Shown here: positions 28,678 to 39,024 of the stretch, in pieces
How the letters are laid out: the number at the start of each line of letters is the position of its first letter
Position numbering within the stretch: the stretch's first letter is position 1
Assembly (NCBI GenBank): GCA_013399875.1
Contig: VXAZ01006908.1
Span: forward strand, 744,001-808,000
Direction of reading: 5' to 3'
Length of the DNA: 64,000 bases
Origin: Gymnorhina tibicen
Lineage: Eukaryota; Chordata; Aves; Passeriformes; Artamidae
The notes under the pieces: model-generated
Seen by the model: the letters and a program-made list of their open reading frames with translations, nothing else
Databases searched by the model: none
Told to the model about the DNA's origin: nothing
Position numbers and translations under genes: made by a program

Positions 28678-30540
28678 GTAAGAAACTATTTTTAAAAACT
28701 AAATGAATACGTTGACTACTTCCTCTTGTCATTATAGGTGAGGCTGCTGGTATTGCCTGGTGCCACGGTTGTCCAACACTTCTTGTTATAAAATAGAATT
28801 GGCGTTTTTTTCTTATTTTGTAAATCTCTGAGCCTTTTATCCAAGTTAATCTAATATGAAATATTTTCCACTAGTCTCTCATTTTTTTTGTTGTTGTTTT
28901 GGTGACAGGCAAAATGATTCAAACATTTCAAGGAATGAATTAGAGAAAAATACTGATCTACATGTTAAAAAAAAATAGCGGAAATGCTCTGCAGAACATT
29001 CACAGGGTTTTTTGACAAATTCTTTTTCATCTACTTGAGCAGTCTCTTTCTGTAACCCAAGGCCCCTGTGAAAACACTGATACAGAAACATATAATCAAA
29101 GACTTTATTAACATGCACAATAGCAGTGAGCTAGGGATGCACAGACAACCCTAAGTCTGGCTTTTCCTAACGTCTGAGTACTTGACTTTGCAACCTTACT
29201 AATGTTTATTAAACACAGTTTTGTGTGAAGAAAATACAAATATGTGAGAGAACAGACATTTATTTAGTCTAGTAAATGCTATATCTGGCTAATTATGTGT
29301 TGATAAAAAGTTAATAGCTGCCAGTTGACAATAATTACTCCAGTATTTACTGTGCTCAAATGTTGTTTTGCCACAGATCCTGAGTAAGCAGCAGCAATAT
29401 ACTCACTCTGTCCTGAAAGCAGAGCAGAAACTAGGCTGGAATTCTGAGGCTGTGTTCCTTGTAGCCACTACTCTGCCATTTCTTTGTGGGTGGCAATTAA
29501 TCTGTACCAGCCCTCTCCCAAATGACTGCCTTTGATGTTCCCAGCATGTCCATATTAGCCATCCTCTGGGGGCATTGGCTGTCTGGGGGACAGGGACATT
29601 GGGCTGGAGAACAGTACAGCATCACAGGAAAGCTTAGCTTAAGAGAACTGATAAGGAATTTGCAATGTTGTGGAGTTATGTAATACAGTAAATACATAAC
29701 ATCTGTCATCCAAGGACTTTGTGCTATATTTTATGCACTACTTATTATAATCCTCACAGAATCTCGGTCAGGGAAGGAAGAAGTGTTACATCCATTTTTT
29801 TCAAGAAAACAGGATAATAAGTCAGTGGAGGGCAAGCTTGGCATTTTCTTTTGATGGCGGTGCAGAGAATGGGCAGGTCCAGACCCTTTATTTATCTTTG
29901 CAGCTTGTACAGGCTTGTCTTTCGACATGTAGAACAAGAGTAAGCTCCACAGGGCTCTTGCTTCCTGACCTTCACGCTGATGAATGGAGATTGCACAAGG
30001 CTGTGGCTCTGCCCTTGCAGGCACAAAGTCATTCAGGGCAGCTGAGCCAGCACAGAATGAGAAAAACTCCACTCTGCTACAGTATTTTTCAAGTCACACG
30101 TCCTTCCCTAGGCCATGGCAGACACTGTTACACATTAACTCATGTTTAAGGCAGGGAGCAGAATCCTCCATCTACTGATGGAGTGATAACATTTTCAGGC
30201 TCTTTTTCTGATTTCTTTGATGACTGGGCAAGCTGGTGGTGAGCTGTAGAGTACCCAGATACCCAGCCCTTTATTCTAATCCTAAAAACTTATCCAGATA
30301 TTCTCAAGAGAACTGAACAGACATGAAAACCAAACAAATGTCTGGAAAATCCCATTTGCAGAAAATAAAAGAAATACAAAATGCAAAAGCACGATAACAG
30401 TGGGGATAGACAAAAATGTGCGTATTGGAGAGAAAGCAAAATAACTGAAATTACATGAATAAGTTTATCTATACTGTATCTTGAAATACTTTTTTTCCCC
30501 CTAAAATAGAAACATTTTTTTGTTCTCTTTTCAATTGTAG
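28678..30540 (+). other. HGF: HGF intron 16
   Basis: GT-AG intron of 1863 nt. It holds a minus-strand MIR-like fragment (about 29,720-29,843) and ends in a TAGTAG tandem acceptor. Open frames on both strands around 29.7-30.2 kb overlap the repeat and do not resemble known proteins. Confidence 0.9.
29720..29843 (-). repeat. MIR-like SINE fragment
   Basis: Read on the + strand it parallels reverse-complement MIR: GTGCTATATTTTATGCACTA, ATTATAATCCTCACAG, GGAAGGAAGAAGTGTTACAT, CCATTTTTTTCAAGAAAACAG, then AAGTCAGTGGAGGGC (MIR: TAATCCTCACA, CCCATTTTACAGATGAGGAA, TAGTAAGTGGCAGAGC). Old and diverged; assigned by eye. Confidence 0.5.
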
Positions 30541-30686
30541 TAGTTAACTATGATGGCGTTCTTCGAGTAGCAAACCTGTTTATTTTGGGAAATGAGAAAT
30601 GCAACCAATATCTCAAAGGGAAGATCACTGTGAATGAGTCTGAAATCTGTGCTGTGGCTGAAACCATAGGTGCTGGGCCTTGTGAG
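30541..30686 (+). CDS. HGF: HGF exon 17: beta chain, C-terminal third
   Basis: 146 nt after TCAATTGTAG and before GTAAAT, phase 1 in and phase 0 out. It encodes [20 protein letters not shown], then [15 protein letters not shown] and GAGPCE. NES is an N-glycosylation sequon also present in mammals. Using the first AG of TAGTAG gives LVNYDG, matching mammalian LINYDG. Using the second would give FNYDG, one residue shorter. CAVAE replaces the CAGAE I recall in mammals. Confidence 0.96.
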
Positions 30687-32800
30687 GTAAATATTGTACT
30701 TCCTAGTACATTTTTAGGACCCTGGATATTTCTTTACCAAAAAATAAATTACTGAATGTTTTTTATAATTATTCTCACTGCACTAAACTTTTGCATTGGA
30801 AAATGATTTGTGTTACAAATGTTCTATTTTACGTCAGAGTGCAGAAATTACATCAGTTTCACTGTGCTACCACACATTGAAAGATTTACGTGAATCTTAA
30901 ATATACTCATATGACTAAAACTTCACTAGACTGGTACAAACTTGTGTTCTGTATATTAAGGACTAAAGTGGGCTCTGTAGTAGCAATAGCTGTGTGTTTT
31001 GATTGAGGAGAAAGCAAAGGCTGGAGCAAATTCACCTTCTTATTTAGATGAGTTATTGCATGCAAAATACATAACGGTACTCAACAGAGCTGATAAAGTT
31101 ATGAAGGAAGGAGAAAGATCCAAAAATGTTCTGAGGTTTGTATTAGTCAGAAGGCTGGAGCATTTTGGTCTCCCTAATCAAGCCTGAGCAACATACTGGT
31201 GAGGACAGGAGGACTACTTCAGTGATTGTATAGTTCAATACAGTTGTTTTGCTTAGCACTAGTTTTGATGATGGAGAAAAGACATCTGAGGAGAAAAGCT
31301 GTAAATAATTTATTGCAGGAAGTTATAATCTTTTTTTTTTTTTTTGGTGGAAGGAAAATCTGACTGAGGATATCTAGAAGGAGGGAAGTCATGAACATTA
31401 TTAAGTATTTATTATCTGGAATAGAATTGTTGATTTCCTAATACCGATATTAACCATGTAGTAAAATTTTCCATACCCAAGGGTACTACCAAACCATGGG
31501 GAACAGAGGTCATCTTCATAAAGCTGAGGCTTCTTCCATTTGTTATTAATATTCCATGGGATCATTTTTTGTTGCAAAGTATTTTCTTCAAAATAAAATA
31601 TTTAATTGTAAATGAGGTCTTAGACTTGTCAAGGCTTATAAATGAAACATCTGCATGTAAGTCTGCTGGGGTTCCTGCACTTTGTTTTTCCCTGCAAGAA
31701 GAAATGAACTGAATTAATATTAGCAATCAGTCTTAATCACTGAGCAGTTTCCTGCTCCTTAAGTTCTGCTTTGAAGCTACTTTCCTCAGCAGAGAACAGG
31801 CAGAGGAACAAAATCAGATTGGCAGGTGAAACTCCACTCCTGAAAGTGTTTTATGAGCCCCTCTGATGGCGCTGACATAGTTCATTGTTCATGTGGGAAC
31901 TAGTCTGCCGTCAGTCAGAAAAAATCCCAAACCAAAAAAAGGTCAAGCATTGTTGTTTCTCTGGTGATCCAGAGAGAATGCAATGCTAATTGTCAGCTTT
32001 CATTTTTTGAAACAATGACTCGCTATCTGATATGAGCATTTGCTGTCTAGTTTTGCAGGGAGTCTGCTGGGTCCAGTCTACCTTTAGCCTGGTTAGAAAC
32101 TGCAGTATCTATGTTCAAGTCCCAGAGCTATGTGATTGTATTTAACCCTGATCTCAGTGGCTCATATTTCAAATTTTCATAGAATAAATAAACTAGTGTA
32201 TTGGTGTCTCATTCATTCAGAATAAAAAAATTATATTGTTTTAACAACTCATGTCTCAAAATAATGCCTAAAAATTGTTACCTTTTATTATGTTTTTTTA
32301 TCCCCCCCTGCCTGTTAGTACATCTAGATTCTCATCCTAGGGCCTTGCAAGATGATTGACTGAAAGAAAAATACTAACCTGACTTTGTCAGTAGTCTTTG
32401 ATGCAAAGCCTGTCATCATAACAAAGACGTTTATCAGTCAACTCACATTCTGCTCATCTGGTTTATATTTACATAAACAAATATTAGGCTTGCAGGTAGC
32501 TGAAAGAGGTGAATAAATTCTAGTAGTCTGAAGCCACTAGAATCACATGTACAGATGGATCACAGAGCTTAATTTGTATGAAAAAGAACCAAATATCAGA
32601 GGCCAACTTTGAAAACGGTTCTTATAAGTTCTGGTTATGAAAAAGATACTGGAAATTGGATTATGTCCTGTGGCAAGAATAACAGTATTGCTTGTGTGCA
32701 TCCTGTCATCCCCAAAACAAGCCATTCAGTAGTAGACAGGTGGGAGCTGTGTCTTGAAGCATTTTGAGAAGTGACATTCATTGTGTTCATTTTTTCCTAG
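30687..32800 (+). other. HGF: HGF intron 17
   Basis: GT-AG intron of 2114 nt, phase 0, with a T-rich tract before the acceptor. Nothing recognised inside apart from homopolymer T/A runs. Confidence 0.9.
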
Positions 32801-32971
32801 CGAGATTATGGTGGTCCCTTGGTTTGCGAACAAAACAGGCTGAAGATAGTAACTGGTGTCATCGTTCCTGGCCGTGGATGTGCCATTCGAAATCGTCCTG
32901 GGATTTTTGTTCGGGTCTCATATTATTCCCGGTGGATACACAAGATTATGATGACCTACAGAAAACCCTGA
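32801..32971 (+). CDS. HGF: HGF exon 18: beta-chain C-terminus and stop
   Basis: 171 nt of coding sequence after TTTTTTCCTAG, ending in TGA at 32969-32971. It encodes [12 protein letters not shown], then [11 protein letters not shown] and [17 protein letters not shown], ending MMTYRKP. The Tyr codon at 32807-32809 stands where active proteases have the catalytic Ser (GDSGG), as in all HGF. The residue before Asp is Arg (CGA), whereas mammals have Gly (GDYGG). VPGRG, part of the MET-binding surface in human, is unchanged. The tail is two residues shorter than human. Confidence 0.97.
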   Translation, partial: RDYGGPLVCEQNRLKIVTGVIVPGRGCAIRNRPGIFVRVSYYSRWIHKIMMTYRKP

Positions 32972-33973
32972 AAAACTCAACAACTTTCACTGAAAGATTT
33001 TGGACAGCATGTAATTAATGTGTAATGTAAAGATCAATTTTTTAAGTACTTGATAGTCAAGTTTGTTGAGCTTCTTTTAATATTTATGGGTGTTTTTGGT
33101 GTTTTTGTCTATCAGTGTTGTTTTATAAATGTTGGAGTGACTTACAGTATATGCAAGTATGGTGACATATCTCCTGAAGATACTTGAATGGATAAACAAT
33201 TTTGCAAAGACATTATTACTGGATGATAAATGGTTTTGTAGAAATAGATCATATGACCTCTTTTATGCTGCTCTTCAGAATATCTTAGAAGGAGAAACAA
33301 ATTATAGTTCTACTTAACACATCTTATTCTTTCTATGAGCCATATATTTCTCTTCATATATGAAAAAAGCCCTACTGAGAGATATATGCATCTGTCAAGG
33401 ACAGCATTTATGATCATATTTCTCTTTCCCCCTTATAAGAGGTCAAAGATTTCAGTATTTTATTAAAAAATAATATCTTTAGAAAGTAATCTTTTCATTA
33501 TTGATGGACTTTGACAAGCCTGCCATAAGCAGAGTTCTCATAGAAGTCACTACCACTTTCTTTTACACAGTGCTTACAGACCCTAGTTCTGCACTTGGTT
33601 CCTTTACTGTATATGTGGTCCTCTAATAGATATCTCAAAGCCCATTTTGGTTAACAAACTATTGACCATTTCTTTAAAGTTTGACCCAGAAGTAACTGTG
33701 GATTTACAGTGCTAAAGACAGCATTTCATAAAGTTTGGAAAAGTAATCCTGATTAGCTGTTGGAAGACTTTGGGCGTTAAAAGAAATTTAAATCAAATAT
33801 GCCCAAATCTGTCTAAACAGACAAGTATTAAAAATTGTCTGGTTCTAGTTATTTCATGAAACTCTGCATTTACAGCAGGAAAAAGGACAGTTGCATCTGG
33901 CACCTGGCTGAGAGACTTAAAACTGGGAAAAGTAAGTTATACATTAATAGTTTTTCAGAGACTTGAGAACTTT

Positions 33974-33979
33974 AATAAA
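33974..33979 (+). terminator. HGF: AATAAA polyadenylation signal (candidate, proximal)
   Basis: Canonical hexamer about 1 kb after the HGF stop. A second AATAAA follows at 34033-34038. They may define a short 3' UTR form. Confidence 0.35.
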
Positions 33980-34489
33980 ACCTTAACTAGATTTGGACAA
34001 AATTCTTTCCTTTGTATAATTCCTTTCAGGATAATAAAACAATTGCAGAGATTGATATGATCTTGTATTTTATATGGACAACATCACCAATAGTTTAGTT
34101 GCTAGTTTCCTGCCTGTATGAGGACAACCACATTCCTTTATGCTGACAGGGAAAGGAAACAAAAAATGATCATCTGTGAAAAGTGCTCATTCTCCTGTAG
34201 GCACTTAGTTTTATGTCTGGAAGTATTGTACAAATATGTTGCTATAGGTGGCACTGATTACCCTTTAATTTCTGGAAAATTGATACAACATATATCCAAT
34301 TGTATGTTAGATTTACTACTGTATACGTAATTGCATAAGTAACGGCACTGCTACTTCACTTGTGACTGTGTAAACTGTAAATGTTTCCAGTAGCGTTTGG
34401 TCTGTGTATCACACCTAACTGCATAGCCACTAGGCTGACACCATGGTGTATACATACAAAAGGACATTTCACACAGAAGATGCAAGGTT

Positions 34490-34620
34490 GAATTCTGCCC
34501 TGTCAGAAAGCAACCACTCCAGGGGAGCTGTCTCGCCTTGACTCACCAAATTTTCTTCAGCAGTGCACTTTGACTTCAATGGGACTCACATATGCTTAAA
34601 TCTCCTGGTGAGCTGGGATG
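34490..34620 (+). repeat. Old palindromic amniote repeat, copy 1
   Basis: Contains TGACTTCAATGGGACTCACA (34571-34590) followed by TATGCTTAAAT. This matches a motif I know from bird, turtle and crocodile repeats (CATTGACTTCAATGGGA next to CACATGCTTAAA). I cannot name the family with certainty. Confidence 0.45.
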
Positions 34621-35181
34621 AGTTTCAGACCATGATTAAATGGCTTGACTTGCTGAGATTTGTGTCACATATCCAGCAGATTCTACTGGAGCATAGGAAG
34701 AAGTCTTTCAGCAAGCAGAGCTTCTGAAATTCCTCCTGATGTAAATAGTCTCTTTGGACAAGATGTGACTTCTCTGTACAGCAGATTCAAGGCTGTGGAT
34801 GCTACACAGACAGTCTGTCTCAATCTATTCTGGCCAGCTCTGAAGGCTTTATGTTCCCTTCGACCTCTCTTACTTACCAGGCCTAAAGAGAGCAGGATGT
34901 AGCCTGTATTTACACTTAATTATTGTCATGTAGGTGAAGAGTGTATTCGTACTAACTATATAGTGACCATATCTTATTGAAAGGATTACATTTTTGAGAG
35001 AGACTTTAAAAAACTCCAAGTGAGTTTTGTTCTCAGCCACAAGTAGAATGTGGATAAAATATACAATTCCATGTTCACTCTTTGTATTCTAAGAATTGTT
35101 ATGTGCTCACTGTACTATATTTGCAGGCATTTTGTTATGTCTAGCTAAAAAAATTGAATCCTAAAGTATTTTAGTTATAAG

Positions 35182-35246
35182 CTTCTGCTGTGCAGAAGAC
35201 TGTGATTTATATATATATATATCACACACACACATATATATATATG
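35182..35246 (+). repeat. Hairpin plus (TA)n(CA)n(TA)n microsatellite
   Basis: A perfect 7-bp hairpin (CTTCTGC, loop TGT, GCAGAAG; 35182-35198) is followed by a TA run (35208-35222), a CA run (35223-35234) and a second TA run (35235-35245). The two TA runs could pair around a CA loop. It lies inside the predicted HGF 3' UTR, just upstream of an AATAAA. Confidence 0.8.
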
Positions 35247-35317
35247 ATAAAAATACTGTTTTTGTTAGACAATGTGTAAGGATTTTTACCTGTTTGTTCT
35301 GGGCAGTGCCTCAGTAA

Positions 35318-35323
35318 AATAAA
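35318..35323 (+). terminator. HGF: AATAAA polyadenylation signal (candidate, middle)
   Basis: Canonical hexamer about 2.35 kb after the stop, followed by TG/GT-rich sequence (TTGTGCAGAGTTGATGTT). A plausible intermediate cleavage site. Confidence 0.4.
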
Positions 35324-35649
35324 TTGTGCAGAGTTGATGTTCCAGAACTTAACAAGTTTGTATGCACTTGCTTACCAGGTACTTTTGCTCTCTCTGTCTC
35401 AGAATGGAGGGCACCTGAGATCCTGAAGAGCAAGGGAAGAGAAGAATAATGATATGTGGTAATGAATCTGTACTTCATTTATTCCTGTGAATATTTCTTG
35501 TTGGTACCAATGGTACCGTACCAGGCAACTGTTATAACTACAGGACTCTCTTAACAAAGGACACTCTATAGATATTTTTTCACTGTTCTAATATTTTTCT
35601 CTCTGTTATAACAAGGGAACCTGATCTAGTGCCCATCTAAATTGATGAA

Positions 35650-35690
35650 AAGCCTCTTACTAACTTCAGTGGGATCTAAACTTTACTTCT
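35650..35690 (+). repeat. Old amniote repeat, short remnant
   Basis: TAACTTCAGTGGGATCTAAA (35661-35680) resembles the TGACTTCAATGGGA core of the copies at 34.5 and 38.5 kb. Too short for a firm call. Confidence 0.25.
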
Positions 35691-36204
35691 TAAATTTAAT
35701 TTTAATCAGATTAGAATAAAGGGTACAGAACTTAAATTCTAATTTAAGGACATTCTTAAAGTCCATTGAATTTCATTCTCATTTTCCTTGCTGTAACTAA
35801 TCCTTGATTTCTGAAAGGTGTAATGTCTGGATATAAAATCTTGGAACTAAAATCTAAGAGCTGATTTTGTGCAACTGAAGTTAGTTTAACTTACTGTTTT
35901 CTTTGGGCATTGGAACTGGCTAACGCTTCATCATTTTATTAAAGAAAACATTTTTCCCTTAAAAAATTTTTCCCCCTATCTCTTTTTCTCTCATAAACCT
36001 CAGGACCCTCAGAGAAAAATGTAGCTCTCATTGGAAATGTACTGGTCTAGATTTTTGCTGCTACTGCTGAAATCTTCTTCTCTAGTTTAAGACGAAAATT
36101 CTCTGAGGCATTCTGCAATCCCTTGCTGCAGGTAATGCCAATGTACTTGACAGAGCTACTCCCTTGAGTTAAAGCTTTTCAGATGAGGGTCCAAATATAT
36201 TTCT

Positions 36205-36280
36205 AGGGGTCAAAATCTACTCAGGCAAAATGTCCCTTGAATTCAGTGAATGTGATTGTCAAAAGAGCAGGGCCTAAGAG
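36205..36280 (+). repeat. Old amniote repeat, copy 2
   Basis: GGGGTCAAAATCTACTCAGG, then CAAAATGTCCCTTGAATTC, AGTGAATG and later CAGGGCCTAAG. The order CTCAGGCAAAA / CCATTGAATTCAGTG resembles a common sauropsid repeat ending in a GGGCC-type motif. Family not named. Confidence 0.4.
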
Positions 36281-36791
36281 TTGTTCAGTGCTTTTCCACA
36301 TGGATCCTTGTACACAGGTTCTCAGCTCCAAGGCAACTTCAGCAGGAATTGAGGCTTTGTCATCATCCTTCTGGAAAGCTGACTGTAAACCAGTGGATGC
36401 CCATGAAGGCTGTATGAAGCCTATTGGATTGGTTGCTTAGCCTTGTCTCCTTATCAATTATTTTCTTCCTCCCTCATGTGCACTGGTATATTACTGTTTA
36501 TGAATGTTAGGGCTGCTGGCAGGAACTGACATGGCTTTTCACCCTAAAATTTTCCAGTGTTCCTTTTTAAGCATACACTTGGTCATTCATGTATGGTGTT
36601 TTCTTGTGTGGGATCTAACTTCAGGGAGCTGCCTGTGGACTTTAGTGTATGATAAAAGTATTTTTTCTTATTTAAGTGGGAAAAGTAATGCTCCCATTAA
36701 GTGCAACTTGCTGAATGCCTAATGAAAAAGGAACACTGTGGTTATAACTTGTAATACGAATCTTCTGTAATTAACGACATCTTCATTAGTT

Positions 36792-36842
36792 AATAAAGTT
36801 GGTATTTTTGTAACCTTGTTTACTCTTATTATTCTTAATAAA
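36792..36842 (+). terminator. HGF: Two distal AATAAA signals, probable HGF 3' end
   Basis: AATAAA at 36792-36797 and again at 36837-36842, with T-rich and TG-containing sequence between and after them. This is the last AATAAA pair before the 19-bp duplication and would give a 3' UTR of about 3.85 kb. Confidence 0.5.
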
Positions 36843-36898
36843 GTATTTTATAGAAAACAACAACTTAATTAGCATTACATTTCTTATTGGAAGAAGAA

Positions 36899-36936
36899 GG
36901 TCGGAACCCCACTGCAAGGTCGGAACCCCACTGCAA
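36899..36936. repeat. Perfect 19-bp tandem duplication
   Basis: GGTCGGAACCCCACTGCAA occurs twice head to tail (36899-36917 and 36918-36936) with no mismatch, shortly after the presumed HGF polyadenylation site. It is GC-richer than its surroundings. Confidence 0.95.
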
Positions 36937-38439
36937 GACTCCCAGTTCCAATTCCATTGAGGGATTTTAGTGTGCAGAGCAAGGACTGGTGCTTTAAAGA
37001 TCCTCATGTGTCCAACTGCAGAACTGAAAATAAAATGAAAGAAAGAGCCAAATGCATGATGATCTTGTTGAGACTTCTCAAGACCTTTCTGACTGATTTC
37101 TGCACTGACAATGGTCTAAGCATATTATAGTGAGAGTCTATTTGCAGTGGAAAGGATGTGCTCAAGCTAAACTTAAATATTTTCCAAGAGTTTTTAGTTC
37201 CTTCCAATTTCAGTATGAGAGGCTTGGAATTTAATTATTTATATAAATATACTTTATACTTCTGGAAACAGCTCCCCTCTCAGTATCACTTAATACTACT
37301 GATGGTACAAAAGACGATGCAAAGAAGAGCAATAACTTGCAACAAACCTTGGTGCTTCTGCTGCACTCAATACCACAACCAGCCAGCAGCTACCAGAAAA
37401 GGAAACAAGCAACACTCTTACTAACCCCACCAGATCAGTGCCAAGTATTGTCAAACTCATATAACATCAGAGCATTCTGGTGAGTTCAAATGAGGGATAG
37501 TAAGTTCATGACTTATTTGTCATTATCCAGCTAAAATTTCAAGTTGTAAGTTTTTCTGGTTACACTGTGATTTTGATGATTTAAATATATATATTTGCTC
37601 CAGCTACATCAACAGTGAATCATTTTTCAAATAGACTCTTATGCACAGTGTTTGAAGTCTGATTCTGAGTTTTCCATGGCAAACATCACTTTCTTTTTGT
37701 TTGTTTTCCAAAAAGGAGGTTTTGCAATCAATTCATAAAATCAATAGGTTTTATCAGGGGCTCCTGAAATCAGTGGGAAGCTTGCAATAACTTCAACCAT
37801 GCAGGAATACTTCCAAAGTTATAAGAATCCATAAATAATCCATATGTCAAAACACTACTTTGCTATAGTTTTACATTCAGTTTTCAGCATGTTCTGGTGA
37901 CCTGTCTGTCTTCTGGGAGCCATGAGAATTAACTGCTTGTACAGCAATTTGCAGCACAAAAATCTCTAAAGGGATATTGCCTTCATATTGCATTCTGTCA
38001 TGGCTTTATCTTTTGTAGCTGCAGAAACTCTGTAATCTGCAGATGATAAATGATGGAAATCCACATTGATGCTCACTGCTTGCATTCTGCTCTGTGTTAT
38101 TTAACAAGCCTCGTGTAAACAGAGCAGGCCATTTAGTAGTGCTCAGTTGTGTATCTCTTCTGCCTTCAAAAGCACTGATCTCTGGACAGCTATGTTCCAA
38201 TAAAACCTACGTGCAATAAATAGGAAAGAAAACAGCTGGGAGGAAAAAGGCAGACCATAAAAAGATTAATAACAAGCCCTAAAATAAAAAAGAATTTTTC
38301 CATGTTGTCTCAGTTTTTATAACATAGGATATATGGTGTGAAAAGCTGCAATAGAATAGCTTAATAGCTAAATCTACTTTGTTGAGAACACTTGGGAAGA
38401 TGCAATGACTTCTCCATATGTTCACAGAAGATACAGGAC

Positions 38440-38490
38440 AAGTGCCTGAGGTCCTGATTCTACTTGCATTGAAATCACTGTCAAAACACT
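38440..38490 (-). repeat. Old amniote repeat, copy 3
   Basis: GAGGTCCTGATTCTACTTGC then ATTGAAATCACTGTCAAAAC. This follows the pattern GATCCTGCTCCCATTGAAGT / CAATGGCAAAAC, the opposite half of the palindromic repeat seen at 34.5 kb. Strand is nominal. Confidence 0.45.
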
Positions 38491-38813
38491 ATTTTAAAAT
38501 ACTATCTAGCCAAATCTAGGGCTAATGGATATGTCCTAAATCTTCTTTCTGAACCCCTTGGACCTTCTCATGAGATTGTTTCAGATCCTGCCTTAAGGAA
38601 GCACTCAGTGCATGTTCCAGATAGTTAATGAGGGTCAGAGGGAGAAAGTATGCATTTTATTTCAAAGCTGGGCATCAAAGTTCCACTTCAGACTATCAAA
38701 TTTGCTCAGTCTGATTGAAGAGGAGAATTGGTTCATTTGCTTACTATTTAAATATTATTCATTAAGTAACAATAATGACAATAATTTTATTATCATTATA
38801 AATTATTAAGAGG

Positions 38814-38832
38814 AACAACAACAACAACAACA
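38814..38832. repeat. (AAC)n microsatellite
   Basis: Six AAC units in an AT-rich setting. Confidence 0.9.
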
Positions 38833-38996
38833 GTTTTAAAACCCATGATGAATACAGTTGCTACTAATGTAGCTTTTATACACAAAAGAATAAATTCTTT
38901 AGGGGAAAAACTCCCCACCAGAGAACAAAAGTGTACCACTTCAGAGTCCAAGAGATGTCATTTGCTTGAGATACCTCAAGTTTTGCGTGTTGAAGC

Positions 38997-39024
38997 TAGT
39001 GTTGACCTCAATTGGTCAACACTA
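38997..39024. repeat. Inverted repeat, 11-bp perfect stem
   Basis: TAGTGTTGACC (38997-39007), loop TCAATT, GGTCAACACTA (39014-39024). All 11 pairs are perfect. The inner TGACC/GGTCA halves resemble everted nuclear-receptor half-sites. Confidence 0.9.

Larger units (their letters stand above)
32972..36860 (+). other. HGF: HGF 3' UTR (probable extent)
   Basis: Non-coding sequence after the stop. It contains several AATAAA signals and scattered ATTTA pentamers (for example near 33,082 and 33,408) that could affect mRNA stability. The end near 36.86 kb is inferred from two closely spaced AATAAA signals and from the roughly 6-kb mammalian HGF mRNA with a long 3' UTR. Copies of an old interspersed repeat lie within it. 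Confidence 0.5.
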
